A stretch of DNA of 35,013 nt. Source: Spirochaetes bacterium GWF1_51_8. GTDB lineage: Bacteria > Spirochaetota > Brevinematia > Brevinematales > GWF1-51-8. Within the stretch, counting starts at the first letter, position 1, and each line of letters opens with the position of its first letter. The position numbers and the translations under genes were made by a program. Below the pieces are notes generated by a model. That model was not told the origin of the DNA. It searched no databases and was given only the letters and a program-made list of their open reading frames with translations. The stretch is taken from the NCBI GenBank assembly GCA_001829415.1, contig MIBE01000032.1, positions 83,444 to 118,456 on the forward strand, in the 5' to 3' direction. Positions 1 to 7,080 of this stretch are shown here, one piece after another.

Positions 1-521
1 TCAAGATAGGAAACGAATGGCATTCGAATAAACTGACAGCATACGACCGGGCGGCAAGCGATTACTTCGGCGCGGCGGTGGGAATTTCCGCCGACGGGAA
101 CACGGTGTTTGCCGGGGCTTACGGCGACGACGACAACGGAAACAACTCCGGATCGGTCTATTGTTTCCATTGGACGGGCACGGAGTGGCTGACGAATAAT
201 AAAATCAAGCCCGCCGACGACGCGGCGGACGACTATTTCGGGGGATCGCTCTCTGTTTCCGCCGACGGCAACACGTTCTTCGCGGGAGCGTACGGCGACG
301 ACGACAAGGGATCGAGTTCCGGTTCGATATACCGCTTCTATTGGAACGGGAGCACATGGACGGAGAAGAAGTTCCTTGCCTACGACGGCGGCAATGCAAA
401 CTATTTCGGGCAGACTCTTGATTCCAACCCCGGGGCTACGGTGTTTGTCGCGGGCGCGCCGCAGGACGACGATAAAGGGATCGGTTCCGGTTCGGCATAC
501 AAGTTCAGTATCTACGAGTAA
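1..521 (+). CDS. FG-GAP repeat protein, 3' part only
   Basis: The reading frame is open to the left edge, so the start lies outside the window; the GTG at 78 is an internal valine. Visible residues form about three repeats of roughly 50 residues, each built as a DYFG segment, then ISADGNTVFAGAYGDDD, then GSxYxFxW. This is the pattern of FG-GAP / integrin-alpha-like beta-propeller blades, which bind calcium through the Asp-rich loop and usually sit on secreted or surface proteins. The gene ends with TAA at 519-521 and converges on the RCC1 lipoprotein gene. Ligand and export signal cannot be judged without the N-terminus. Confidence 0.8.
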   Translation, partial: KIGNEWHSNKLTAYDRAASDYFGAAVGISADGNTVFAGAYGDDDNGNNSGSVYCFHWTGTEWLTNNKIKPADDAADDYFGGSLSVSADGNTFFAGAYGDDDKGSSSGSIYRFYWNGSTWTEKKFLAYDGGNANYFGQTLDSNPGATVFVAGAPQDDDKGIGSGSAYKFSIYE

Positions 522-603
522 CCGCTATAGATCAATACAACTATACAGAACCTCTTCGGCAGGGTGTGTTGACAAACTCATTTAGCTATTGCGAGGCTGT
601 CAT

Positions 604-620
604 GGTGAGCAGGCCGAACC
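604..620. repeat. GAGC-GCCGA core hairpin, copy 1
   Basis: Short palindrome with arms GGT and ACC around the core GAGCAGGCCGA. The core recurs at 3677-3696, 30600-30619, 30782-30811 and 30915-30937 with different but self-complementary arms. It lies between two convergent genes. Confidence 0.6.
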
Positions 621-668
621 ACAGCCGAAGCAATCTATCTCATTATTGAATAGAGTTTTACACTAACT

Positions 669-711
669 GCTTCTACCGCGCTTCAATAAGTTGGTGTATC
701 GCGGTAGAAGC
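669..711. repeat. 12-bp inverted repeat in the convergent intergenic gap
   Basis: GCTTCTACCGCG at 669-680 is matched perfectly by CGCGGTAGAAGC at 700-711, with a 19-nt loop. No T-run follows, so it is not a classic terminator. It may still stop or protect transcripts from the convergent genes. The rest of 522-746 shows no gene. Confidence 0.6.
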
Positions 712-746
712 AATGACAGAAAACACTAGTATATCTTTAATTTATC

Positions 747-767
747 AAAAAGCCCGATAGAATCGGA
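747..767 (-). terminator. Rho-independent terminator of the RCC1 gene
   Basis: Read on the minus strand, a 5-bp stem CCGAT/ATCGG with a 3-nt loop is followed by GCTTTTTG. It sits within 10 nt of the RCC1 stop codon. The short stem makes it a modest terminator. Confidence 0.55.
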
Positions 768-771
768 ATTG

Positions 772-1875
772 TCACCAAACCCTGATCCATACGCTCGAGT
801 CGGAATTGTTTCCCTTTCCGAACTGACCATAGAAGTTAAAACCCGCCGCCCAGACAGAACCGTCGGATTTCACGGCGAGGCTGTGGAACTCGCCGCCCGC
901 GATCCGGACGACACCCGAGAGCACATTGACCCAGTTACTGAGGTCGGTAGTATCCCCAGTACCGAGCTGGCCGTAGCCGTTTTCCCCGGTCGCCCAGAGC
1001 GACCCGTCTATTTTCAGCGCGAGGCTGTGGTAACGCCCGGCGGCGATCTCCTTCACATCCGAGAGCACGAAAACCCAGTTGCTGACGTCGGCGATATCCC
1101 CGGTACCGAGCTGGCCGTAGATATTGTTCCCCGCCGCCCAAAGTGTACCGTCAGTCTTCAGCGCGAGGCTATGCGCGTAACCGGCCGCGGCTTTGCCGAC
1201 ATTGGAGAGGACTGCGATCCAGTTGCTGACGTTCACTTTTTGACTGTTGCCGAGCTGACCGTAGTAGTTGTATCCTGTCGCCCAGAGGACGCTGTCGGTC
1301 TTCAAAGCAAGGCTATGCGCGTAACCCGCCGCGATCCCGCCCACACCGGAAAGTACGCTGATCCAGTTATTAGTGTCGATGTAGTCGCCCTTGCCGAGCT
1401 GTCCGTAGAAGTTATATCCGGACACCCAAAGCGACCCGTCTGTCTTCAATGCGAGGCTATGATAGTACCCGCCCGCGATTTGCGATACGCCGGAAAGGGT
1501 CTGAACCCAGTAGTTGGTGTCCATATTGTCGCTCTTACCGAGCTGGCCCTGGAAGTTCCGTCCGGCCGCCCAGAGCGTACCGCCGTTCTTCAGCGCGAGG
1601 CTGTGGTTGTATCCGCCCGCGATCTGGACGACATCCGAGAGAGTCTGAATCCAGTTGTTGGTGTCGTCGTAATCGCCCTTACCGAGCTGGCCGGAGTCGT
1701 TATAGCCCGAGGCGATCAGGCCGCCGTTCTCGAGGAGAACAATACTGTGATTACCGCCCGCCGCAATCAGGATTTTACTGTCAGCGGGAGTTTGTGCGGG
1801 AACGATATCGCACCCTGTGAGCGCAACCATGCCCGCCAAAATTCCGAGAAACCTGATTTTCATTTGAATTTTCAT
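772..1875 (-). CDS. RCC1-repeat beta-propeller lipoprotein
   Basis: 367 residues. An N-terminal signal ends in the lipobox LTGC (Cys about 22), so the protein is probably lipid-anchored in an envelope membrane. The rest is seven repeats of about 46 residues, each carrying an HS(L/I)(A/V)(L/V)K segment followed by LWAxGxNxYGQLG and a NW(I/V) segment. Seven blades match the RCC1/BLIP-II propeller fold, used for protein-protein contact rather than a fixed chemistry. The start ATG has GGAGGT five bases upstream. A second ATG four codons later is possible but has no such site. The neighbouring FG-GAP protein is another propeller, suggesting related envelope roles. The long plus-strand ORF across this gene is a shadow. 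Partner unknown. Confidence 0.85.
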   Translation of the reverse strand: MKIQMKIRFLGILAGMVALTGCDIVPAQTPADSKILIAAGGNHSIVLLENGGLIASGYNDSGQLGKGDYDDTNNWIQTLSDVVQIAGGYNHSLALKNGGTLWAAGRNFQGQLGKSDNMDTNYWVQTLSGVSQIAGGYYHSLALKTDGSLWVSGYNFYGQLGKGDYIDTNNWISVLSGVGGIAAGYAHSLALKTDSVLWATGYNYYGQLGNSQKVNVSNWIAVLSNVGKAAAGYAHSLALKTDGTLWAAGNNIYGQLGTGDIADVSNWVFVLSDVKEIAAGRYHSLALKIDGSLWATGENGYGQLGTGDTTDLSNWVNVLSGVVRIAGGEFHSLAVKSDGSVWAAGFNFYGQFGKGNNSDSSVWIRVW

Positions 1876-1994
1876 ATCTTACCTCCAAACCTTGCTCCTA
1901 TCCGATTGTTTCCGCTCCGCAATACCTGTTGTGAGCGGACAGGGAAAGTCAGTGCCGTGTGAAAGAATGGCTATTAATCCTATGTTATTACTAT

Positions 1995-2023
1995 AATATA
2001 GGTAAGATTTGACATTTAAGCAA
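1995..2023 (-). promoter_or_regulatory. Possible sigma-70 promoter for the RCC1 gene
   Basis: On the minus strand TTGCTT, a 17-nt spacer and TATATT. The implied leader is about 110 nt. The spacing is ideal but the -35 is only a partial match. Confidence 0.35.
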
Positions 2024-2052
2024 GCTTTTCCGAAAATATAGGGGGAGTAAAT

Positions 2053-3015
2053 ATGCGAAGATTTTCCATCTTATTGATCATATTATTCGCGGGGTTTCCG
2101 GGTATCGTGAGCCCGATGGCGACGATATTCCGCGCGGAGATGGGGAAGACCGAGCTTCTTCTCGAGTTCGACCCGTACTATATGCCGCTCGGCTGGATTA
2201 TCCCGTTGTCCGGCGACTCGGTGCCGGTGCTCGAGCTCGCGCACGAGAGCCATGTGTACGGCTACCTGCTCTCGACATTGTTCTCGTTCCAGACCCTTGT
2301 GCTGGAAGCGAGCGCCTACCCGTTACCGCTTCTCGGCGCGGGCATACGGGCGTGGATGCCTGAGTTTTATCAGTCGTGCACGGTCTTTCCCGGGTTCAAC
2401 CTCGTGGAATCGCTCACCACGTCCTATTTCCAGGAGCCTTACGCGATTTCGCTCTTTCTCGGACAGGTCGTGAATTTCACCACACCCAAGCAGATCGATA
2501 TCGAGATCAGGAACAACGTCATCATCACGAACCTCTACGGCGGCAACGCCTATTCCGGCTTCCTGATCTCCTACGGGAGCCACCATATCAAAAAGAACCT
2601 CCTCATTCCCGACGACTGGCTCGAGATCGAACTCAAGCTGAAGGGAGGAAGGATCAACGCCGACACCGATATGTCGTGGAACTACAAGCTCGGCGCGCGG
2701 GTGCATTTTCACCCCGAGATCGATTCCTATTTCTACTTCTGGATCAAACGCGACCATCTCGATAAAAAGCTCAACGAATTCAGCTTCATCTATAACTGCT
2801 TCCTCGAGGGGTATATCTGGTTCTCCGCTGACGACTGGAATTTCCTGAAAGCGATGGTGATGTACGGGAAGAACTTCCCGGTCGCCGACGGCAAGCTCGT
2901 GCTGGGAATCGGGATCGGCGTGATCTGGAATATCACCCCGATGTATCAGGGTTCGCTTGTGGATACGGAATGGACGGAGTTTCAGCTTCTGGTCGTGCCG
3001 GTGATCAGGTTTTAA
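2053..3015 (+). CDS. Outer-membrane beta-barrel-like protein, unknown function
   Basis: 320 residues. Residues 1 to about 22 form a signal peptide (basic MRR, hydrophobic run, small residues). The mature part has many short alternating stretches with aromatic ends and no long hydrophobic helix, and it finishes with VVPVIRF. A final phenylalanine after an alternating strand is the usual signal for barrel assembly into the outer membrane. I do not recognise a named family, so the barrel call rests on these general marks. The start has GGGGGAG about six bases upstream. The last 20 codons (2952-3014) are copied exactly at 4690-4752, which makes this gene end the left border of a probable insertion. 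Monocistronic as far as can be seen. Confidence 0.7.
   Translation: MRRFSILLIILFAGFPGIVSPMATIFRAEMGKTELLLEFDPYYMPLGWIIPLSGDSVPVLELAHESHVYGYLLSTLFSFQTLVLEASAYPLPLLGAGIRAWMPEFYQSCTVFPGFNLVESLTTSYFQEPYAISLFLGQVVNFTTPKQIDIEIRNNVIITNLYGGNAYSGFLISYGSHHIKKNLLIPDDWLEIELKLKGGRINADTDMSWNYKLGARVHFHPEIDSYFYFWIKRDHLDKKLNEFSFIYNCFLEGYIWFSADDWNFLKAMVMYGKNFPVADGKLVLGIGIGVIWNITPMYQGSLVDTEWTEFQLLVVPVIRF
2952..3014 (+). repeat. 63-bp direct repeat, left copy
   Basis: The final 20 codons of the outer-membrane gene plus TTTTA. It is identical base for base to 4690-4752. The match ends inside the stop codon (TAA here, TAG in the other copy). Confidence 0.95.
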
Positions 3016-3085
3016 CTCTTTATTGAGGGATGGGGTTGATTGAGAAGATGAATTCTATATCAGATTCGACTGCCGGAACACGAAA

Positions 3086-3117
3086 CATACTTTCTTTCCG
3101 GCTGGAAAGAAAGTATG
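3086..3117. repeat. 14-bp perfect hairpin, TTTCTTTC family
   Basis: CATACTTTCTTTCC and its exact reverse complement are separated by the 4-nt loop GGCT and followed by CAAAGAA. The TTTCTTTC/GAAAGAAA arm and the CAAAGAA tail recur at 19382-19450. Confidence 0.85.
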
Positions 3118-3177
3118 CAAAGAAAGAGCTCCCCGCCGGATACCGCATCTGTTTATTTGCATAAATACTGATACAAG

Positions 3178-3244
3178 GCGAAACGGAAAACGCTGAAACT
3201 CCTCCCTGCGGTCGTCAAACAAACGGCGTTTTTATACGTTTCGC
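3178..3244. repeat. Nested inverted repeat
   Basis: Outer arms GCGAAACG (3178-3185) and CGTTTCGC (3237-3244); inner arms AAAACGC (3187-3193) and GCGTTTT (3226-3232). The loop holds the GC-rich segment CCTGCGGTCGTC. No ORF or start signal fits. Confidence 0.65.
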
Positions 3245-3473
3245 GAGAATGGACATTCGTGATGAAAGTGATATTTATATGCGGTAAAGCGGCGTGGATA
3301 AGATAGGGAAGGGAAGGAAGAAAAAGGCATTATTTCCTAATGTTTTGTATTTTTTTGGCTGCGACTCACAGGATGTGAGAAGTCCCGCGCTGACAGGGAT
3401 GTCGAGGAGCGGGATTTTGTTTTCCCACGCCACTATGCCGGGTTTGGGATTTACGTATCTTTGAGGTTTCCCG

Positions 3474-3568
3474 CGCGCTTTAAAGCGCGTTTCACTACCG
3501 GGAAAATCCGTCGAAAAGGCATTTGTTCGACGACCGAAGGAAGGAGTTATGCCTTTTCCGGATTTTCC
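3474..3568. repeat. Compound palindrome with GGAAAATCCG arms
   Basis: A 16-bp perfect palindrome CGCGCTTTAAAGCGCG lies at 3474-3489. Next comes a long stem: GGAAAATCCG (3501-3510) pairs with CGGATTTTCC (3559-3568), and AAAAGGCAT (3514-3522) pairs with ATGCCTTTT (3549-3557). Both modules reappear in the second island: GGAAAATCCG arms at 19516-19643 and a GCGCTTTAAAG variant near 19697. Confidence 0.75.
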
Positions 3569-3615
3569 AGGCTCTTCTCCCAAGCTTTATCATGCGCGGT
3601 GTGTCTTTCTTTGGA

Positions 3616-3645
3616 ACTTTCTTTCTGCACAGGCAGAAAGAAAGT
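3616..3645. repeat. 13-bp hairpin, TTTCTTTC family
   Basis: ACTTTCTTTCTGC (3616-3628) and GCAGAAAGAAAGT (3633-3645) pair perfectly around the loop ACAG. Confidence 0.8.
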
Positions 3646-3676
3646 GAATGTGGCATCAAGGCGGGCCTGTCGCTTG

Positions 3677-3696
3677 CCCTGAGCGTAGCCGAAGGG
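3677..3696. repeat. GAGC-GCCGA core hairpin, copy 2
   Basis: CCCT and AGGG arms close the core GAGCGTAGCCGA. Confidence 0.65.
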
Positions 3697-3704
3697 TTCT
3701 TTTC

Positions 3705-3735
3705 CCCTTTCTTTCTCCTGTGAGAAAGAAAAGGG
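3705..3735. repeat. TTTCTTTC-family hairpin with one bulge
   Basis: CCCTTTCTTTCTC (3705-3717) pairs with GAGAAAGAAAAGGG (3722-3735), leaving one unpaired A. It lies about 75 nt upstream of the orphan gene. Confidence 0.7.
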
Positions 3736-3808
3736 ATTCTTTATAGCTTTTCAGCCGAACGCTTGACAGATGTTTGATTCTTTTTCTTCTTAGTAATAGA
3801 ATAATTCT

Positions 3809-4552
3809 ATGTGGAATACTAACATACCCTACATCGTCGTTGAAGTTGCCGCAAATCGTGGATTTGATTGGATGACTTTTTTTATCATGCTTGCAACCAT
3901 TGCATCGGCAGCGTTTGCATTTTTTATGATGAAATATACTAACAAGATGAATGTATTGAATGAGAGAATTGTTAAAATTGAGGAAAGAAGGTTTTGTAGT
4001 GAAAATGAGATTCAAATTCAACTAGATTTCGTAATATCTGAAATGGAATTTAGAGAAGTAACTGACACAGTTGGTGAATTGATTCTTAAATCACAATATA
4101 TAATAAAGAATATCGGAAAAGTTAAAGCTGATAACATAGTAATTCATGAAATTGATGAAGCTAAGGATAACCCTGTTTTCCAGTCTAAAATAAAACTAGG
4201 ACCCGGAAAAGAAGAAACTTTTTATATTGAAGATACAATTGCACTTGGAAAATCCACAAGATTGAAAAGTTTTAACACATCGTGGAGTAATAATAAGTCG
4301 TCTTTTAATAATAAGAGATTTTTAAAAGGTAATATTCAAGTTCTCTCTGAGGAGTATAAAAAACTTGCTAATGATGGAGTAACAATTTATTGTGATGGAA
4401 TAAGTAAGCATATATTTTTATCTTATGAAAACAAAATTAAAGGATTTCGTTTAGATTACAGATTTCTTAAAAATGAAAAAAGTAATGATGAACTTACTAC
4501 ATCTGAAGTTAGTAAAAAATTCATAGAATTAGTAAAATTAAGAACACAATAA
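3809..4552 (+). CDS. AT-rich orphan single-pass membrane protein
   Basis: 247 residues, family not recognised. Residues about 20-41 form one strong membrane helix. A short charged helical stretch follows (about 46-62), then a soluble domain rich in alternating beta segments, including an IIKNIGKVKADNIVI stretch that resembles Ig-like folds in membrane-anchored hypothetical proteins. No catalytic motif is visible. Composition is far from the host: bases 3961-4020 contain 17 G/C of 60, while 18001-18060 in the GH13 gene contain 40 of 60. The ATG lacks a clear ribosome site. It is the only complete gene in the island bounded by 63-bp repeats, so it is the likely cargo. A defence or sensing role is possible but unsupported. 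Confidence 0.7.
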   Translation: MWNTNIPYIVVEVAANRGFDWMTFFIMLATIASAAFAFFMMKYTNKMNVLNERIVKIEERRFCSENEIQIQLDFVISEMEFREVTDTVGELILKSQYIIKNIGKVKADNIVIHEIDEAKDNPVFQSKIKLGPGKEETFYIEDTIALGKSTRLKSFNTSWSNNKSSFNNKRFLKGNIQVLSEEYKKLANDGVTIYCDGISKHIFLSYENKIKGFRLDYRFLKNEKSNDELTTSEVSKKFIELVKLRTQ

Positions 4553-4637
4553 TTTTTCAGATACGCTTTTCATAAGACAGAATCCGAATAGATAAGATTT
4601 GTACAGTTTCAGCAATCATCTGACATTCAGAAAATCC

Positions 4638-4692
4638 TTACACCCTTCCGTAAATGTCCTCGAACCTGTCGAGCGGGATTTTGCCGGGATTC
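4638..4692 (-). pseudogene. 3' tail of a lost minus-strand gene
   Basis: Reading leftwards from the edge of the right 63-bp repeat, the frame gives NPGKIPLDRFEDIYGRV and then TAA (complement of 4638-4640). Its codons (GGC, CTC, GAC, GAG) match the GC-rich host style, not the AT-rich gene beside it. The upstream part of the gene is absent: at 4690 the sequence switches to the copied barrel-protein end. The family cannot be named from this tail. It is likely debris from the rearrangement that made the island. Confidence 0.5.
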
Positions 4693-4752
4693 GCTTGTGG
4701 ATACGGAATGGACGGAGTTTCAGCTTCTGGTCGTGCCGGTGATCAGGTTTTA
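4690..4752 (+). repeat. 63-bp direct repeat, right copy
   Basis: Identical to 2952-3014. In frame it still encodes SLVDTEWTEFQLLVVPVIRF followed by TAG, a detached copy of the barrel protein's C-terminus with no gene upstream. Confidence 0.95.
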
Positions 4753-4758
4753 GAAGAG

Positions 4759-5019
4759 TTATTTATTTAATGACGAGATTTTTATGCATTTCGTCGCCGA
4801 TTTGAGTAAACCGTCTATCGATAAGTCTTCGTCGATTTCCGGCCAATGGATGCCGTAACCTGAGGGGGAAACCGTGTAGTTATTTTTAATCTCGTCCGGG
4901 GACTCTGCAAGCTTTTTCGATTGCTTTGAGAGATCGATTTCATAACTCTCGCCGTCGATCTCGATCATCAGATGGGAATCCCTGAATTCGAGATTTGCGA
5001 CTTCATGATGTTTCTTCAT
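4759..5019 (-). CDS. DUF2442 domain protein
   Basis: 86 residues from the chosen ATG. The segment LEFRDSHLMIEIDGESYEID followed by LSK and later GYGIHWPEIDEDLSIDGLL is typical of DUF2442, small proteins usually encoded next to DUF4160. The longer frame to 5055 is rejected for two reasons. The ATG at 5019 lies one base after the restored DUF4160 stop codon (5021-5023), and AAGAAGG lies just upstream. The pair is often listed as toxin-antitoxin-like, but no activity is visible here. Moderate to low GC suggests acquisition. Family assignment is good; function is inference. Confidence 0.75.
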   Translation of the reverse strand: MKKHHEVANLEFRDSHLMIEIDGESYEIDLSKQSKKLAESPDEIKNNYTVSPSGYGIHWPEIDEDLSIDGLLKSATKCIKISSLNK

Positions 5020-5020
5020 A

Positions 5021-5325
5021 TTAAGCCTTCTTCGCTTTGTTCCATTCCGCGACAATATATTCGAAATGACCTAGTATTATTCTTCTTAAAAGTTTTTATC
5101 CGCCTGACTTAGATTGTACTCATACGCCAAACGAATATCGTAATCGGATTGATCGATCCAAAATTTGCATTCTGATTCCGCTTTTTCACAATGAATATGA
5201 ATAGGTTCATTTTTCTCATTAGAATAGAAAAGAATCTCCATCCATGAATTAATAGTATTGTAGGCATTCAGTAAACTCTTTTTATTTCTATACCTTATTG
5301 TAGAATAAAATATCACAGAAGGCAA
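5021..5325 (-). pseudogene. DUF4160 protein gene with a frameshift
   Basis: The first frame starts at a TTG and gives a DUF4160 core (EILFYSNEKNEPIHIHCEKAE, then CKFWID) but stops early after ADKNF. The missing C-terminus is directly downstream in the -1 frame: LLRRIILGHFEYIVAEWN then KAKKA and a stop at 5021-5023, exactly what the family normally ends with. The switch falls on a run of five A (minus strand; T at 5093-5097), so a single-base deletion or read error is the simplest cause. The local sequence TAAAAAC is not a canonical slippery heptamer. The N-terminal 28 residues are longer than usual for the family. Partner of DUF2442. Confidence 0.75.
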
Positions 5326-5343
5326 ATTTTAAAAAAAGCATAT

Positions 5344-5371
5344 AAAAAAGGCCGCCCCGAAGGACGGCCTT
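5344..5371 (-). terminator. Terminator of amtB-glnK
   Basis: Minus strand: AAGGCCG and TCC pair with GGG and CGGCCTT around a TTCG loop, followed by a T-run. Strong rho-independent terminator 20 nt after the glnK stop. Confidence 0.9.
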
Positions 5372-5390
5372 ATCCTGTTAATGCTCACAA

Positions 5391-5738
5391 TCAGAGAGCG
5401 CTGTCGTTTAGTTCGCCGGTGCGGATACGGACAACCTTTTCGAGGTTTGTCACGAAAATCTTACCGTCACCGATCGCTCCCATCGAACCGCTCTTCGCGC
5501 CGGTCGAGATGGCCTCGATGACCGTGTCGACCATGTTGTCGGCGACCGCGAGTTCGATCTGGATCTTATTCAGGAAGTCTACCTGATATTCACGACCGCG
5601 ATACAGCTCCTTATGACCTTTCTGTTTCCCGTGCCCCTGCACGTCGATGATGGTCAGGCTGTCTATGCCTTTGGCGTAGAGCTTCTCGCGAACCGATTCC
5701 AGACTCTCGGGCCGGATTACCGCTAATATGAGTTTCAT
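5391..5738 (-). CDS. glnK: PII nitrogen regulatory protein
   Basis: 115 residues, against about 112 for the family. PII is a cytoplasmic trimer that reads 2-oxoglutarate and ATP/ADP and controls nitrogen proteins. The T-loop is intact (GHKELYRGREY, Tyr51 being the usual uridylylation site), and the C-terminal KVVRIRTGE is present. The B-loop, normally like ARTGKIGDGKIFV, reads AKSGSMGAIGDGKIFV here, a three-residue insertion. The gene lies 17 nt after amtB, the classic pair in which GlnK plugs the ammonium channel, so glnK fits better than glnB. AAGGAG lies about eight bases before the ATG. It is transcribed from the sigma-54 promoter at 7081-7096 and ends at the terminator at 5344-5371. Confidence 0.93.
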   Translation of the reverse strand: MKLILAVIRPESLESVREKLYAKGIDSLTIIDVQGHGKQKGHKELYRGREYQVDFLNKIQIELAVADNMVDTVIEAISTGAKSGSMGAIGDGKIFVTNLEKVVRIRTGELNDSAL

Positions 5739-5755
5739 TTCTCTACTCCTTCTTC

Positions 5756-7039
5756 TTATTTGTCATGCATCACATAGGCTTCGGTGCCCATTTCGCCCAC
5801 ATCCAGACCGTCGATTTCTTCTTTTTCCGGTACGCGGATTTTGAAGATTTTATCGAGGATAAACCAGAAGATCAAACTGGCTCCGAAGACAACCACCGCT
5901 GTATAACCGATCCCTTTGAGCTGAAGTAAGATCAGTTCGAAAGTTCCGGTATACCAGAGACCGCCGTTAACCGCGAACACGCCGACTAAGAAAGTTCCAA
6001 CTACGCCGTTCAAGAGGTGAACGGAAGTCGCGCCCACAGGGTCGTCCAGCCCGAGGTTTTCAAACATCGGGATACCGAACACGATCAGGAGACCCGCGAT
6101 GACACCTATGATCGCCGCGCCGCCCACAGTAACCGCATTACATCCGGCGGTAATCGCGACCAGACCGCCCAAGAGACCGTTCAGGATCATACCGAAGTCC
6201 GGTTTCTTGAAACGGATCCATGAGATGATAGTCGCAGTCAGCATACCTGTGACGGCCGCCATGTTAGTATTCACCGCGATCTTGATCACATCCTCGTTGA
6301 CCGCGAGCATGGAACCGGGGTTAAACCCGAACCATCCCAGCCACAAGATGAAAGTACCCAAAGTCGCGAGGGACATGGAGTGCCCGGGGATCGCGTTCAC
6401 TTTGCGTTTCCCGGCCGCCTTGCCGAACTTCCCGATACGGGGACCGAGGATGATGATACCGGCTAAGGCCGCCCATCCGCCCACGGAGTGTACCACGGTA
6501 GAACCCGCGAAATCGATGAACCCGTCTTTGAACAGGAAGCCGTCCGGGTTCCAGATCATCATACCCACAGCGGGATAGATGACTGCGACAAGCAGGACGG
6601 AGAAGAGCACGAACACCAAAAACTTACTCCGTTCCGCGATAGCGCCGGAAACAATAGTCGCCGCGGTACCCGCGAACACCAACTGGAAGAAGAAGAACGC
6701 CATTTCGGGAATGGTAGGTCCAGTCGGATATGCGGTACCCATCGAGTAGAAGAACACTCCGCTACCAAAGTCGCCGAATACCTTGAACATGATAGCGTAT
6801 CCGATCGCCCAGAATGCGATGGTGGCCAATCCGAAGACCACAAAGTTCTTCGCCAACACAACAACCGTGTTCTTAGCACGGACAAACCCCGACTCCACAA
6901 ACGCGAAACCAGCGTTCATGAAGAAGACCAACACACCCGCGATCAGCACCCATATGGTATCTACCCAATTGAATTGAGGCGCTGCCTGGGCCGCTTCAGC
7001 GACGGCGTTGGTAACCGCCTGCAGAATTTCGTTCGTCAT
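5756..7039 (-). CDS. amtB: Ammonium transporter
   Basis: 427 residues, about eleven membrane helices, full length for the Amt/MEP family. It moves ammonium across the inner membrane and works as a trimer. The conserved DFAGSTVVHSVGG segment with the first pore histidine (about residue 185) and DPVGATSVHLLNG with the second are both present. The C-terminal EIDGLDVGEMGTEAY tail is the family's cytoplasmic signature, which GlnK contacts. A family-typical hydrophobic N-terminus follows a short extra segment. GGAGG lies about seven bases before the ATG. First gene of amtB-glnK, with a sigma-54 promoter about 42 nt upstream, so it should be induced by nitrogen limitation. Confidence 0.96.
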   Translation of the reverse strand: MTNEILQAVTNAVAEAAQAAPQFNWVDTIWVLIAGVLVFFMNAGFAFVESGFVRAKNTVVVLAKNFVVFGLATIAFWAIGYAIMFKVFGDFGSGVFFYSMGTAYPTGPTIPEMAFFFFQLVFAGTAATIVSGAIAERSKFLVFVLFSVLLVAVIYPAVGMMIWNPDGFLFKDGFIDFAGSTVVHSVGGWAALAGIIILGPRIGKFGKAAGKRKVNAIPGHSMSLATLGTFILWLGWFGFNPGSMLAVNEDVIKIAVNTNMAAVTGMLTATIISWIRFKKPDFGMILNGLLGGLVAITAGCNAVTVGGAAIIGVIAGLLIVFGIPMFENLGLDDPVGATSVHLLNGVVGTFLVGVFAVNGGLWYTGTFELILLQLKGIGYTAVVVFGASLIFWFILDKIFKIRVPEKEEIDGLDVGEMGTEAYVMHDK

Positions 7040-7080
7040 TTCAGAACCTCCGAAAATATTTTGTTCTGGTTATATTATAA

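Larger units (their letters stand above)
3015..4689. mobile_element. Putative inserted island between 63-bp repeats
   Basis: The segment is bracketed by perfect 63-bp direct repeats made from a gene's 3' end. This is the arrangement left when a site-specific integrase inserts DNA into a gene end and restores that end. Inside are about 770 nt of palindromes without a gene (3016-3788), one AT-rich orphan gene (3809-4552) and the tail of a minus-strand gene (4638-4692). No integrase or transposase is present, so it is either a non-autonomous remnant or the product of another kind of duplication or assembly error. Confidence 0.5.

Noticed and set aside
769-1962. 397-residue plus-strand ORF
   Set aside because: Antisense shadow of the RCC1 lipoprotein gene; repeats and signal peptide fit only the minus strand.
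3015-4689. Insertion sequence
   Set aside because: No transposase and no terminal inverted repeats; a 63-bp flanking repeat is far too long for an IS target duplication.
5086-5100. Programmed -1 frameshift in the DUF4160 gene
   Set aside because: TAAAAAC does not meet the X-XXY-YYZ rule and no downstream pseudoknot is evident; a one-base indel is simpler, though not excluded.
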